Positions 41,655 to 51,955 of a stretch of DNA of 64,000 bases are shown here, piece by piece. The stretch is from contig NC_091369.1 of the NCBI RefSeq assembly GCF_038502225.1, forward strand, positions 18,330,385 to 18,394,384, read 5' to 3'. The notes under the pieces are model-generated. The model made no database searches and was not told the origin of the DNA. It saw nothing but the letters and a program-made list of their open reading frames with translations. Each line of letters starts with the position of its first letter. Positions within the stretch are counted from its first letter, which is position 1. This stretch comes from Cherax quadricarinatus. Its lineage: Eukaryota; Arthropoda; Malacostraca; Decapoda; Parastacidae. A program made the position numbers and the translations under genes.

Positions 41655-42462
41655 GGAAGCTCTTAATAATCTTGCCCCTTCCATTAAGTTTAAAGCTGAA
41701 TGGGAATCTAATTCCTTGCTTCCTTTCCTTGATGTCCATGTCCACTGCTCAGATACAGGTTTTTCCTTTTCCGTTTAGAGGGAGATAAGTGTTCTTATCT
41801 CCCTCTTTCTCCGTGCCCTCCGCATCTGTGATCCTCAGTTCCTTCCAGCAGAAATTTCCACTCTTCATAATTCGTTTTCCCGTCTTGGCTACCCTTCCCA
41901 TTTCATAGACTCTGCCCTCTCACGTGTTAAACGTAATTTCTTCTCTCCCAAACTCTCTACTCCTGGGAACTCTTCTATCCTCTGCCTTCCCTACATTTCC
42001 GGTCTTTCTAATCTCAACAATTCTCTCCGTCCCTTAGACATCAAGCTTACCTTCCTCCAGACTAACACTCTTCGCACTAATCTCGTTCATACCTCTCCTC
42101 CCTCTACAGATGTTCCTGGTGTCTACTCTATTTCTTGCTCCTCCTGTCCTCTTCAATACTTCGGAGAAACTGGTCGATCTCTTTCTGACAGACTTAGGGA
42201 GCACAAAAATAGTGTAAGGCTTGCCGACACTAACAATGCTCTTTTCTGTCACGTCAGAGATCATAGCCATCCTATTGACTGGTCTTCTGCTAAAACTGTC
42301 TTCCCTACTTCCAACTCGAACAGTCGCCGTCAAGTTGAATCCTCTCTAATACACAACTTTCCTTGTATGAATCTTAGCCCTGGCTTCGTCTCTGTAGATG
42401 CCTTCCTCTCCCACTACATTGTAAAATGCTCCAAACTTCAGAACACCCGTGACTTAACCTGA
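41655..42462 (+). pseudogene. Penelope-like RT end plus GIY-YIG endonuclease
   Basis: Frame without an ATG, ending at TGA 42460-42462. It reads EALNNLAPSIKFKAEWES and LLPFLDVHVHCSDTGFSFSV, the end of a Penelope-type RT. A TAG at 41776-41778 and an apparent deletion follow where YRKPT would be expected. Then come SVLISLFLRALRICDPQFLP and the GIY-YIG endonuclease: GVYSISCSSCPLQYFGETGR, SLSDRLREHKNSV, NNALFCHVRDHSHPIDW and the catalytic-side ESSLIHNFPCMN. GIY-YIG plus RT defines Penelope-like elements. The N-terminal RT core is absent, so it cannot act alone. Confidence 0.88.
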
Positions 42463-42469
42463 CTCCTCA

Positions 42470-42505
42470 TTTTTTCTTTTTCTTTTTCTTTTTCTTTTTC
42501 TTCTC
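42470..42505. repeat. CTTTTT hexanucleotide repeat
   Basis: TTTTTC is repeated about six times just after the stop of the GIY-YIG frame. Confidence 0.9.
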
Positions 42506-42712
42506 CCTCTTCCCATTTCCTCTTTCCTTTTTCTCCTCTGGGTTGTCTTTGTCTCTTCTGTCTCGTGTTTCTGTTCCTACTTCATTTATTTCACCACTTC
42601 CCCTTTCACACACCTCTGTGCGCTTGCTCTCCCTCTGTGGGCACCTAGCTCCCTTGCAGTGCTCCTCTTCCTTTGTATTTGACTGGCTCGTCCTCCTTAT
42701 TCCCCACTTCTA

Positions 42713-42721
42713 CCACTACCA

Positions 42722-42771
<50 letters not shown>

Positions 42772-42772
42772 G
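42713..42772. repeat. TAC trinucleotide repeat
   Basis: TACCAC/TAC repeats, about 20 units, within the Penelope-like element. Confidence 0.92.
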
Positions 42773-42773
42773 A

Positions 42774-42905
42774 TGAAATTAAGACACATGTGCAGTGTCT
42801 GGGTGTCTTTGTTGTGGACGTTTCGCCATCCAGTGGCTGGCTGGATGGCGAAACGTCTACAATAGAGATGCCCGGGTGTTGCGCATGTGTCTTAATTTCA
42901 TCTTG
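42774..42905. repeat. Long inverted repeat of a second Penelope-type terminus
   Basis: GATGAAATTAAGACACATGT..GGACGTTTCGCCATCCAG is mirrored by CTGGATGGCGAAACGTCTAC..ACATGTGTCTTAATTTCATC-like sequence with a tiny centre around 42838. The GGATGGCGAAACGTC motif resembles another family of Penelope-type ends. Confidence 0.8.
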
Positions 42906-43143
42906 TTGGTATTATATACCATTCTTGTACTACTACTACTACTACCACCATCTCTTCCTGCCTATATATAGCCGTCCTGCTCCACTTCTGGTTAGTGTGA
43001 CTTTGTAAATGGTCCAAGTCGGACCGAAACGTCGTCATAAGCATCTCTCTTTTATGTGCGGGTTATTTGTGTATCGTTCCAGTCATGGTATTGTGCCTTT
43101 TTTATTATTCATAAGAAAATACATTACAAAGTTGCTGTTTTAA

Positions 43144-43504
43144 TCCCTTAACTGTCCAAATGTAGATCTACAATGTTACTGCTAGCGCTCCAAACGTAGA
43201 TCAAATTTTATTTTTCCTGCCTCCAAATCTGACACAATTGGCCTGAGATGCCTGGTCAGCAAAGAATGGGTCTTAACTCTCGATGTTTGCAGTATTAAAA
43301 AATCTGGGACCACTTAGTACCACTTGGGGGCACCAGTTCAACTGAGCGCCAGCTAGAGCAGCATGGCAAAAACCAGGGATTCACCAATGCTACGTTGTAT
43401 TAACACCCCTTTTAAGATGAAAGTGATACTGACCCTGAGTTTAGTGACTGAGATGGATGTGGCCACAAGTGGTCAAGGAAATATCAAAAACCTCAATAAT
43501 AATC
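43144..43504 (+). pseudogene. Third-family piggyBac 5' fragment
   Basis: TTAA at 43140-43143, then TCCCTTAACTGTCCAAATG and GCTAGCGCTCC, the terminus of the MITE at 14846. An ATG at 43363 starts MAKTRDSPMLRCINTPFK in the position of the piggyBac start codon. The ORF then follows an acidic-looking leader in broken frames. It ends at the CR1 fragment. Confidence 0.6.
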
Positions 43505-44085
43505 CATACCTGGAGTATACCTGGAGAGGGTTTCGGGGGTCAACGCCAGACCTCATGGTGGATCAGGGCCTGATCAACCAGACTGTTACTGCTGGCTGCA
43601 CGCCCAACGTATGAACCCCAGCCCAGCTGGGGTGCCTGTCCAGCTCCTCCTCGAAGACAGCCAGGGGTCTACTGGTAATCCCCCTTATGTATGCTGGGAG
43701 GCAGTTGAACAGTCTTGGGCCTCTGACACTTACTGTGATGTCTCTTAACGTGCAAGTGGCACCCCTGCACGGTGGGATGTTGCATCGTCTGCCAAGTCTT
43801 TCACTTTCATACGGAGTAATTTTCATGTGTAAGTTTGGTACTAATCCCTCCAGGATTTTCCAAGTGTATATAATCATGTATCTCTCCTGCCGGTGTTCTA
43901 GGAAGTACAGGTTGAGGAACTTCAAAACATTCCCAGTAATTGCTGTGTTTTATCGCAGTTGTGTGTGCCATGAAGGTTCTCTGTACATTTTATAGGTCAG
44001 AAATTTCACCTGTCTTGAAAGGTGCTGTTAGTGTGCAGCAATATTCCAGCCTAGACAGAACAAGCAACCTGAAGAGTGTCATTCA
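43505..44085 (-). pseudogene. CR1-type LINE 3' fragment (same family as 21007-27312)
   Basis: The plus strand starts with CCTGGAGTATACCTGGAGAG, the 3' end, followed by the coding end on the minus strand: LRFLNLY-like KFLNLYFLEHRQERYMII, IPPCRGATCTLRD and GPRLFNCLPAYIRG. Several frameshifts. Similarity to 21043-21640 stops at about 44085. Confidence 0.82.
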
Positions 44086-44123
44086 TTCTCATGTATTTTT
44101 TAGAAGGAATGATCCTCTGACAA

Positions 44124-44134
<11 letters not shown>

Positions 44135-44157
<23 letters not shown>

Positions 44158-44225
44158 TACAAATTATTATTATTACAAATTATTACAAATTATTATTATT
44201 ACAAATTATTATTATTATTACAAGT
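44135..44225. repeat. ATT microsatellite
   Basis: ATT units with ACAAATT interruptions. The run continues after Tigger copy 3 at 46542-46572, so the transposon landed inside it. Confidence 0.9.
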
Positions 44226-44227
44226 TA

Positions 44228-46539
44228 CAGTGGACCCCCGGTTTGCGATATTAATTCGTTCCTGAGAGCTCATCGTAAACCAAAATTATCAAGAAGCGAA
44301 TCAATTTTCCCCATAAGAAATAATGGAAATCAAATTAATCCGTGCAAGACACAGAACAGTACGAAAAAAAATTTTTACCACGTGAAATATTAAGTTTAAT
44401 GCACACAAACTGAAGAAGACGTGCACAGTTTGTAGTACTCTACTAACAATAGAATACATGACACTTACCTTTAATGAAGATCTGGTGATGATTGATGGGA
44501 TGGGAGGAGGGGAGAGTGTCGAACTTATTGTTTAGAAGGGGAATACCCTTCCATTAGGACTTGAGGTAGCAAGTCCTTTTCCAGGGTTACTTCCCTTCTT
44601 TTAATGCCACTAGGACCAGCTTGAGTCACTGGACTTCAGTCGCACAACATATCTGTCCATAGAGGCCTGTACCTCTCGTTCCTTTATGACTTTCCTAAAA
44701 GTGGTTCACAACATTGTCATTGTACAGGTTGCCAACACGGCTTGCAGTAGCTGTGTCAGGGTGATTTTCATCAAAAAAGGTTTGCACTTCAAGCCACTTT
44801 GTACACATTTCCTTAATCTTTGAAGTAGGCAACTTCTTCAATTTCTCTATCCCCTCCTCTGAAGCAGTTTCCTCAGGTGTGGCCTCTTGCTGTTGAAGAT
44901 GATCTAGCAGCTCATCAGTGGTCCTCCTCCACCAACTCTTCCACATCCTCCCTGCTAACCCCCAACCCCAAGGACTTCCCCAATGCCACAATGGATTCCT
45001 CAACTGGCATAGGATTCCCAGGGTTAGCCTCAAACCCTTCAAAATCCCTTTTGTCTACACATTCTGGCCACAGTTTTTTCCAAGCAGAGTTTAAGGTCCT
45101 CTTAGTCACTCCCTCCCAAGCCTCACCTATAAGGTTTACACAATTGAGGATATTAAAGTGATCCTTCCAAAACTCTTTTAGAGTCAATCGAGTGTCTGTG
45201 GTCACTTCGAAGCACTTTTGAAACATAGCTTTTGTGTACAGTTTCTTGAAGTTGGAAACGACCTGCTGGTCCATGGGCTGCAGGAGAGGAGTGGTATTAG
45301 GAGGCAAAAACTTGACCTTAATGAAGCTCATGTCCCCAGAAAGTCCCTCTGCCAAGTCTGTAGGATGACCAGGGGCATTGTCTAATACCAGGAGGCACTT
45401 AAGGTCTAATTTCTTTTCAATTAGGTAATTTTTCACATTGAGGGCAAATGCATGGTGTAACCAGTCATAGAAAAAGTCTCTAGTGACCCATGCCTTACTG
45501 TTTGCCCTCCACAGCACACAAATTAGCCTTGAGGACATTGTTTTGCCTGAATGCTCTGGTAGTTTGAGTGATACACCAATAAAGGCTTCACTTTGCAATC
45601 ACCACTAGCATTGGCACACATCAGAAGAGTAAGCCTGTCTTTCATAGGCTTATGTCCTGGGAGTGCCTTTTCCTCCTGAGTAATGTAGGTCCTGCTTGGC
45701 AATTTCTTCCAAAACAGGCCTGTTTCGTCACAATTAAACACTTGCTCAGGTTTCAAGTCTTCACTATGTAATCCTTGAATTCATGCGCATATTTTTCAGC
45801 TGCATTTTGGTCCTAACTGGCAGCCTCACCATGCCTAATCACACTATGTATGCCACTATGATTCTTAAATCTTTCAAACCAACCTTTGCTGGCCTTAAAT
45901 TCACTCGCATCGCCACTAGTTGCAGGCAATTTCTTTACCAAATCGTCATGCAACTGCCTAGCCTTTTGACAAATGATCGCTTGAGAGATGCTATCTGTTT
46001 TTCATTTATCCACACCAATAACAGTCTCTCATCATCTTCTAACACTTGCGGTCGCTGTTTCGTAATCACAGTTGCACCTTTTGCAACAACAGCTTCCTTG
46101 ATTGCCGTTTTCCTGGTCACTATAGTAGCGATGGTTGATTGGGGTTTTGTATACAACCTGGCCAGCTCCGACACACGCACTCCACTTTTGTACTTTGCAA
46201 TTATCTCTTTCTTCATTTCAATAGTCATTAGCACCCTTTTTCTCGAAGGGTTGGCACTAGAAGCTTTCTTGGGGCCCATGGTGACTTACTTTGCAGAAAC
46301 AAGCACCAAAAACACTGTGATAATATGGAATGTACCGAATGTATCCTTAGATGTGAGCACACTGGCTGGCTTGTAAACACTGGCACACACGGGGCAGTTT
46401 AGGCCACACGTGGACACGTCTTGGACGAAACGCGTATGGCGGGTTTTTTAACAGGAACCGAGGCAAAATTTTTGCGTTAAAATGTATCTAATACCGGATT
46501 TATCGGATACCGATGCCATCGCAAACCGGGGGTCCACTA
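44228..46539 (-). mobile_element. Tigger/pogo-type DNA transposon, copy 3
   Basis: Left CAGTGGACCCCCGGTTTGCG, right CGCAAACCGGGGGTCCACTA (last base changed), with TA on both sides (44226-44227, 46540-46541). Transposase on the minus strand. Confidence 0.92.
44695..46279 (-). pseudogene. Tigger-like transposase, copy 3
   Basis: The start at 46279 gives MGPKKASSANPSRKRVLMTI, KYKSGVRVSELARLYTKPQ, AIKEAVVAKGATVITKQRPQ and ERLLLVWINEKQIA. FNCDETGLFWKKLPSR carries the first Asp, LVLDNAPGHPTDLAEG the second, LPPNTTPLLQPMDQQVVS the third region. Acidic tail VEELVEED. Frameshifts at about 45935, 45760, 45560 and 44930. It preserves the full N-terminus and is the best guide to the ancestral protein among the copies. 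Confidence 0.9.
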
Positions 46540-46659
46540 TATTATTATTACAAATTATTATTATAATCATAATAAAAGAGAAGCACTTAACCCACAAGGA
46601 TCGTGAATAACTATATATAGAGTGAAGGCATACGAAAGGAATATTTATCTCCAGTTATC

Positions 46660-46916
46660 CTGGTGGCCTGGTGGTTAACGCTCTCGCTTCACACGGTGAG
46701 GGCCTGGGTTCAATTCCCAGCCAGAGTAGAAACATTGGACGTGTTTCTTTCCACCTGTTGTCTATGTTCCCCATCAGTAAAATGGGTACCTGGGTGTTAG
46801 TCGACTGGTGTGGGTCGCATCCTGGGACTCTGACCTAAGGAGGCCTGGTCACAGACCGGGCCGCGGGGGCGTTGACCCCCGGAACACTCTCCAGATAAAC
46901 TCCAGATAAACAGTGT
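46660..46916 (+). mobile_element. tRNA-derived SINE with a CR1-LINE-like tail
   Basis: tRNA-like head with box A (TGGCCTGGTGGTTAACG) and box B (GGGTTCAATTCCC) at the usual spacing. It is followed by the SINE body (GAAACATTGGACGTG, CACCTGTTGTC, GGTACCTGGGTGTTAGTCGA) and, from 46846, GGGGGCGTTGACCCCCGGAA with CTCCAGATAAACTCCAGATA. That tail matches the 3' end of the CR1 LINE at 21007-21070 in sense orientation. Confidence 0.88.
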
Positions 46917-49900
46917 TTGACTAGAAAACAGCATAATTCTTCTGACACTCCTACTGTGCCTTGGATTTAACACATCATATACGATGCATGACTCTGTCAT
47001 AGCTGATGATCTTCTATCTGTTCACTTCCCAAGACCTTCAACTGTCAATCTTGATCACATCTCCAGCAATCAAGAAGCTAAATTCAGAAGGAGGAAACTT
47101 ATTCTCAACCAAGAACACAGAGATAACTTTATTAACCACTTGGATCAATGGTATAAGAATTACCAGCCCACTGGCACACAAAAATTTAATGATGATTTAG
47201 TTACCACTATTGAGACTGTCCTCACAGATCAAGTGAGCTACGTAATCTAACACATGCAGCTAGGAGGATTGGTAAAGCATACCGTGAATGTAGAACCCCA
47301 GACCTGCTCAGAACGTTCCAAGCTGCACTAACAAATGCAAGGAATAGAAAGCAAGAACTTAGGCAACAGGAATGGGAAAAGTTTGTTAGTGGCTTAAATA
47401 GGTCCACCCCTTTAAGTTTGGCTTGGAAAGGTATAAATAAAATAACCAGGAAAAAGACTGGCAATGTTGCTCATCCCTTTCCTCTTGAAAAAGCAAACGA
47501 CCTCATAAGTGGCTGGTCCAAAACATCCAGGCATGAAAACCTTCCATCTCATATTAGAAAAAATTTAGAGAGTACTTCTGAAGAAATGTTGAAACTGATT
47601 AATTTTATGAGCCAAAATATTGATGAGAGTGATTGCCTCTTCATCGAGTATGAATTAGATAATGCATTAACTAAAGGTCGATCAACTGCTCCTGGAGAGG
47701 ATGGTATAACGTATGATATTCTCAGAACTCTAAGGCACGTGCCTTATAATCTCAGTTACATTGAGGGCATTCTTCCTACTTCCTGGACCAATAGTCTCAT
47801 TGTGCCTATCCCTAAGCCCCAACAGCCTGATACATTTAGACCGATCTCCTTAACTAGTTGTCTTTGTAAAACCTTTGAAAGAATGATACTTAACTGACTG
47901 TACTACAGAATCAGACACCAACTTTCCCCCTACCTCTATGGGTTCATGAAAGGTAAAAGTGTGCAGAACTGTATTTCCACCTTTCTCACTACACACACAC
48001 CTCTACTAGTTTTACCACTTTTCTTGATCTAAAATCTGCATTTGATATTGCGAACAGAACCGTTATACTACATGAACTAGCCAAAATGAATATTGGTGGT
48101 AGCTTACTCTGCTGGATAATAGGATACCTGTCAAATAGAGTATCCTCTGTCCTTTATCAAGGCTTTAGAAGTAAGTCTAAAGAAATGTCTTTAGGTACAC
48201 CACAGGGAGGAGTTCTTAGTCCCATGCTATTTAATATTCTGATTAATGCTCTCCTAAATGCTCTACCTGCCTCACCTAAACATATAGCTATAAGCTATGC
48301 TGATGACATCATGATGCACACAACAGGGCATAAGAAGATGAGCACCATTCTTAATGAAGTTCAAGCAATTTGTAATCGACTAGGCCTCATAATATCCTCC
48401 TCCAAAACAAAGATATTAATAAGCAAACGACATCCCCCACCCATCTATTTGCAGGGTGAAATCATTAGCTACGTTAAAACATACAGATATCTTGGTGTAG
48501 ATGTACCCTTTAACAAATCCACAATACCACAACTAAATAAGAAATGCAAAGATAGGCTAAATGCTCTCAAAGCTGTTTTTGGCTATAACCCCAACTATGG
48601 TGCTAATGTGAGAATCGTGAGAATGATGTACATAGCCTATGTTAGGTCCTTAATTGATTATGCTGCTACCATGTTGATATTAGCTAGGGAAAGTTCTCTC
48701 CGACCCTTGGAGTTAATGCAGAATGAAGCTCTCAGAATTATTCTTGGGTGTCCCAGATCTACAAAGGGTCTTAATATGAGGAAGGAGCTTGGTATTTCTA
48801 GTATCAGTGATAGGATTGTTGAGATTAACACTGTACTCGGTATTAGAATGTTGAGAAATGAACCAGACTCTGTCACAATGAATCTTACCAAGTGTCTAGA
48901 AGTAAATACACACAGATCTAAATGGATTGTGAAAACGTGCAATTGCATTAAGTTTTATAACCAGCATTAACTGTATCACTGTAGGCAATAAGAGCATTTC
49001 ACCCCTCCATGGAAGATGTGTTCATTTAATATCACATACCTGCAAGTCCCTCCCAAGAAGCTCATTGCTATTAATCCCTTCCTTAAATCACTTGTTAAAG
49101 CAACTGCTCAAAAAGAAATTTCTCGCCTAGCTGGTAGTAATAAGTTATCACAAGTTATATACACTGATGGATCTAAACAGGAGTCTTCTGGCAGGGCTGC
49201 ATCTGCTCTTGTTGCCACCTCCCTAGTTAAGAACCATAATAAATTTGTTGAGTTAGGCATAAGAATTAACAACTGGGCGTCTACACTGCAAACTGAATTG
49301 TTTGCAATGCCAATGGCGCTAAAGCTAACCTATGACACCGAGCTTGACTATCATCATTACTGATTCTATGTCATCACTGAAGGCTCTTGACTCATATAAT
49401 GACTCCAATAACATGCTCATTGGAGAAGCCAGGTATAGATACTAAAAAATCAGGGACAAAGGAATTAATGTACAGCTGCTATGGATCCCATCACACATTG
49501 GATTACTCCTTCATGATAAAGTTGATATGTTAGCAAAGAAGAGTACCCAGAAGGAGAATGTAGAATATAACTTTGGTATAACTGTGTCCAGCATTAGGAA
49601 TAATATTAGGAGAGAAGTAAATAATGAAAATGATTGTTATAGGAATGCAATTAGAAGCCTGAGTAGATCTATAACCCACTATGATAACACAGATAAGTAT
49701 GGTAACGTAGATAAGTATGTTTATGGAGCAACGTGCAATGTGAACAGACTGACTGATGTTGTAGTGGCCAGGCTTAGGCTTGGTTACAAGTACTTCTGCC
49801 TGTTTGGGAGACACACAGATGATGATCAAACTAAATGTAAATTATGTGATCAGCCATATGGTGTCACTGTCTTGAACACTATGTGCTTAATTGTCCACTT

Positions 49901-50040
49901 ATTGAGGAATACAGAGATAGGCAGTATAATAAACTATGTGACATGTCAAGATATCTTATTAATGAAAATAATATACCAGATATGCTAAGTAAATTTCCTA
50001 AATTTGCTTGTAACAGATAAGTGAACTATAGATATGTAAA
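46917..50040 (+). mobile_element. I-clade-like LINE (RT plus RNase H), 5'-truncated
   Basis: A plus-strand non-LTR element lacking the endonuclease. RT is at 46984-48970 and RNase H at 49016-49530, with a C-terminal Cys/His stretch to 49988. It starts directly after the SINE and fades after 50040 into another repeat tail (GTGCACAATAAACTAGCC). It is the only LINE in the window with RNase H. Confidence 0.87.
46984..49988 (+). pseudogene. I-like LINE ORF2: RT, RNase H, Cys-His end
   Basis: RT: KGRSTAPGEDGITYDILRTL, LIVPIPKPQQPDTFRPISLT, a frameshifted palm near 48020 (DLKSAFDI), LGTPQGGVLSPMLFNILINA and the catalytic SYADDIMMHT (intact), then SYVKTYRYLGVDV. RNase H: IYTDGSKQESSGRAAS (first Asp), LQTELFAMPMAL (Glu), TDSMSSLKAL (Asp) and LLWIPSHIGLLLHDKVD (His, final Asp). 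The end has CKLCDQPYG with a downstream His/Cys. Frameshifts near 47250, 47890, 49363, 49445 and 49890, and a stop at 48968-48970. Confidence 0.88.
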
Positions 50041-50189
50041 TATATATCCATATGTATTCATGTTAACCCCTTGGGGCCTAGTTCCTGGGCCTTTTGTGCA
50101 TCCATATGCTCTTGTGCTACCGTCCACAGGATGGATATGGGGTGCACAATAAACTAGCCACTTCAGTGGCAAAATCTATCTACAAAGCC
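50041..50189 (+). repeat. Repeat tail with GTGCACAATAAACTAGCC motif
   Basis: TTAACCCCTTGGGGCCTAG, ACCGTCCACAGGATGG and GGTGCACAATAAACTAGCC. It may be the 3' UTR of the preceding LINE or a separate SINE-like repeat. Confidence 0.4.
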
Positions 50190-50487
50190 GCTTTGTAAAC
50201 AAATCTTATATTTGTCAATTTTTATTCTGTGGGTGTATGTATAATGTTTATATGCTATGGAACGTGTTTCTTATATAATTTTGAAGAAAATATAGATGGA
50301 TTAATGAAAATGTTTATATTAACGCAAAATATGACATTTAATGAGCCCAAGAGAGATTATTATTACCTAGTATTACTATGGCATCATGAGTAGAGAGACT
50401 CTTAGTGATTTTAATGTGTACCCTCACTCCAACACAATGTGTAGGTATATTTAGTTACAGGTACACATAAGCATAATTATCAGAGTA
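50190..50487 (+). repeat. Left arm of a large inverted repeat
   Basis: TGAAGAAAATATAGATGGAT, AATGAAAATGTTTATATTAA, TTTTAATGTGTACCCTC-like tract and AGGTACACATAAGCATAATT are found inverted at 52167-52331 plus 55248-55330. Arms are about 300 bp with scattered mismatches. No coding potential. Confidence 0.75.
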
Positions 50488-50845
50488 CAGTGGACCCCCG
50501 CATACCGTTGGCATCACATAATGTTAAATCCGCATACCGATACATTTTATCGTTAAGATTTTGCCTCGCATACCGCTAAAAAACCCGCTCAACACTATTT
50601 GTCCGAGACGCGTCTAATGTGCGGCCTGAGCCAGCCTCACATGTTCCGCCGGTGACATTGTTTACAAGCCAGCCTCCGCGGTAACATCCAAGCATACAAT
50701 CGGAACATTTCGTATTATTACAGCGTTTTTGGTGATTTTATCTGCAAAATAAGTGACCATGGGCCCCAAGAAAGATTCTAGTGCCAACCCAGTGGTAAAA
50801 AGGGTGAGAAATATTATCGAAATACTGTGGTACCATGGTCAACTG

Positions 50846-51296
50846 CTGATGCTGCTGCTGCTGTAGCACTGTCAGCTGCTGCTGCTGCTGTAGCACTGTC
50901 AGCTGCTGCTGCTGCTGCTGTACCACTGTCAACTGCTGCTGCTGCTGCTGTAGCACCATCTGCTGCTGCTGTAGCACTGTCAGCTGCTGCTGCTGCTGTA
51001 GCACTGTCAGCTGCTGCTGCTGCACTGTCAGCTGCTGCTGCTGCTGTAGCACTGTCAGCTGCTGCTGCTGCTGTAGCACCGTCAGCTGCTGCTGCTGCTG
51101 CTGTGCCACCGTCAGCTGCTGCTGCTGTGCCACCATCAGCTGCTGCTGCTGCTGCTGCTGTACCACCGTCAGCTGCTGCTGCTGCTGTAGTACCATCTGC
51201 TTCTGCTGTAGCATCGTCTGCTGCTGCTGTAGCACTGTCTGCTGCTGCTGCTGCTGCTGTAGCACTGTCAGCTGCTGCTGCTGCTGCTGTAGCACC
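50846..51296. repeat. Compound CTG trinucleotide array (~450 bp)
   Basis: CTGCTGCTGCTGTAGCACTG and CACCGTCAGCTGCTG-like units, all multiples of three. It is the reverse-complement relative of the array at 22508-23325 and shorter. Long Ala- or Gln-rich frames here are repeat artefacts. Confidence 0.95.
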
Positions 51297-51303
51297 GTTG
51301 TTG

Positions 51304-51478
51304 GTGTGGCTTATTGAGAATACCAAGAAACAATTAACCCCAGAGGGTTAGCCACCCAGGATAACCCAAAAAAGTCAGTGTCATCGAAGACTGTCTAACT
51401 TATTTCCATTGGGGTCCGTAATCTTGTCTCCCAGGATGCAACCCACACCAGTCGACTAACACCCAGGTGAACAGGGAA
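51304..51478 (-). mobile_element. SINE 3' part inside the Tigger derivative, copy 2
   Basis: In reverse complement it has the same tracts as 22330-22497 (plus strand here: CAGGATAACCCAAAAAAGTC, GATGCAACCCACACCAG, CGACTAACACCCAGGTGAAC). It has the same junctions to the transposase remnant, so it was captured once before the copies separated. Confidence 0.82.
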
Positions 51479-51955
51479 AAATGCCTGGAACAAGTGCTCA
51501 TATTGGTGAATTTAAAGCCAGCAAAGGTTAGTTTGAGAGATTTAAGAATCGTAGTGGCATACACAGTGTGACAAGGCCTGTTCTGGAAGAAAATGCCAAA
51601 CAGGACCTACAGTACTCAGGAGGAAAAGGCACTCCCAGGACACAGTGTCTCATCAGTCATTGCTGCATCTTCAATAAAGGTAAGTGTCATTTATTCTTCA
51701 TTTAGTAGAGTAGTATATGCACAACATATATTGTGCATGTACTACTCTACTATTGTGCATGTATCCTTCTCTTTGTGTGTAGGAAAATGTATATTTCATG
51801 TGGTAAAAAATTTTTTTTCATACTTTTGGGTGTCTTGCACGGATTAATTTGATTTCCATTATTACTTATGGGGAAAATTCATTCGCATAACGATAATTTC
51901 GCATAACAATGAGCTCTCAGGAACGGATTAATATCGTTATGCGGGGTCCACTGTA

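Larger units (their letters stand above)
41556..43109 (+). mobile_element. Penelope-like element with inverted termini and 14-bp target duplication
   Basis: CATAAGAAAATACA flanks both sides (41542-41555 and 43110-43123). The same sequence occurs once in uninterrupted MITE copies. The ends are inverted: GACGACGTTTCGGTCCGACC (about 41585) against GGACCGAAACGTCGTC (about 43020). Between them are an RT C-terminal remnant and a GIY-YIG domain on the plus strand. Internally it carries a CT-rich microsatellite (42470-42502), a TAC repeat (42713-42772) and a second terminal-like palindrome (42774-42905). Confidence 0.88.
50488..51953 (+). mobile_element. Tigger derivative with CTG array and captured SINE, copy 2 (1466 bp)
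   Basis: CAGTGGACCCCCGCATACCG and ATGCGGGGTCCACTG ends with TA on both sides (50486-50487, 51954-51955). Plus strand: transposase start at 50759 (MGPKKDSSANP), CTG array (50846-51296), LLVWLIEN remnant, antisense SINE (51304-51478), MPGTSAHIGEFKASKG-like HTH remnant, KKMPNRTYSTQEEKAL scrap, and an imperfect version of the 50-bp palindrome (about 51703-51752). It has the same architecture as 21849-23762. Confidence 0.9.

Noticed and set aside
42543..43008. Tyr-rich or Thr-rich small proteins
   Set aside because: They translate the TAC repeat and flanking Penelope sequence; no conserved motif.
40816..43139. Autonomous piggyBac with transposase
   Set aside because: Ends and interior follow the MITEs; the only protein-coding part belongs to the inserted Penelope-like element.
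46666..46727. Functional tRNA gene
   Set aside because: Box A and box B are present but the cloverleaf arms do not pair well by eye and the sequence continues as a SINE body present elsewhere.
50738..51351. Gln-rich and Ala-rich frames over the CTG array
   Set aside because: Same repeat artefact as at 22508-23325, within a non-autonomous transposon.
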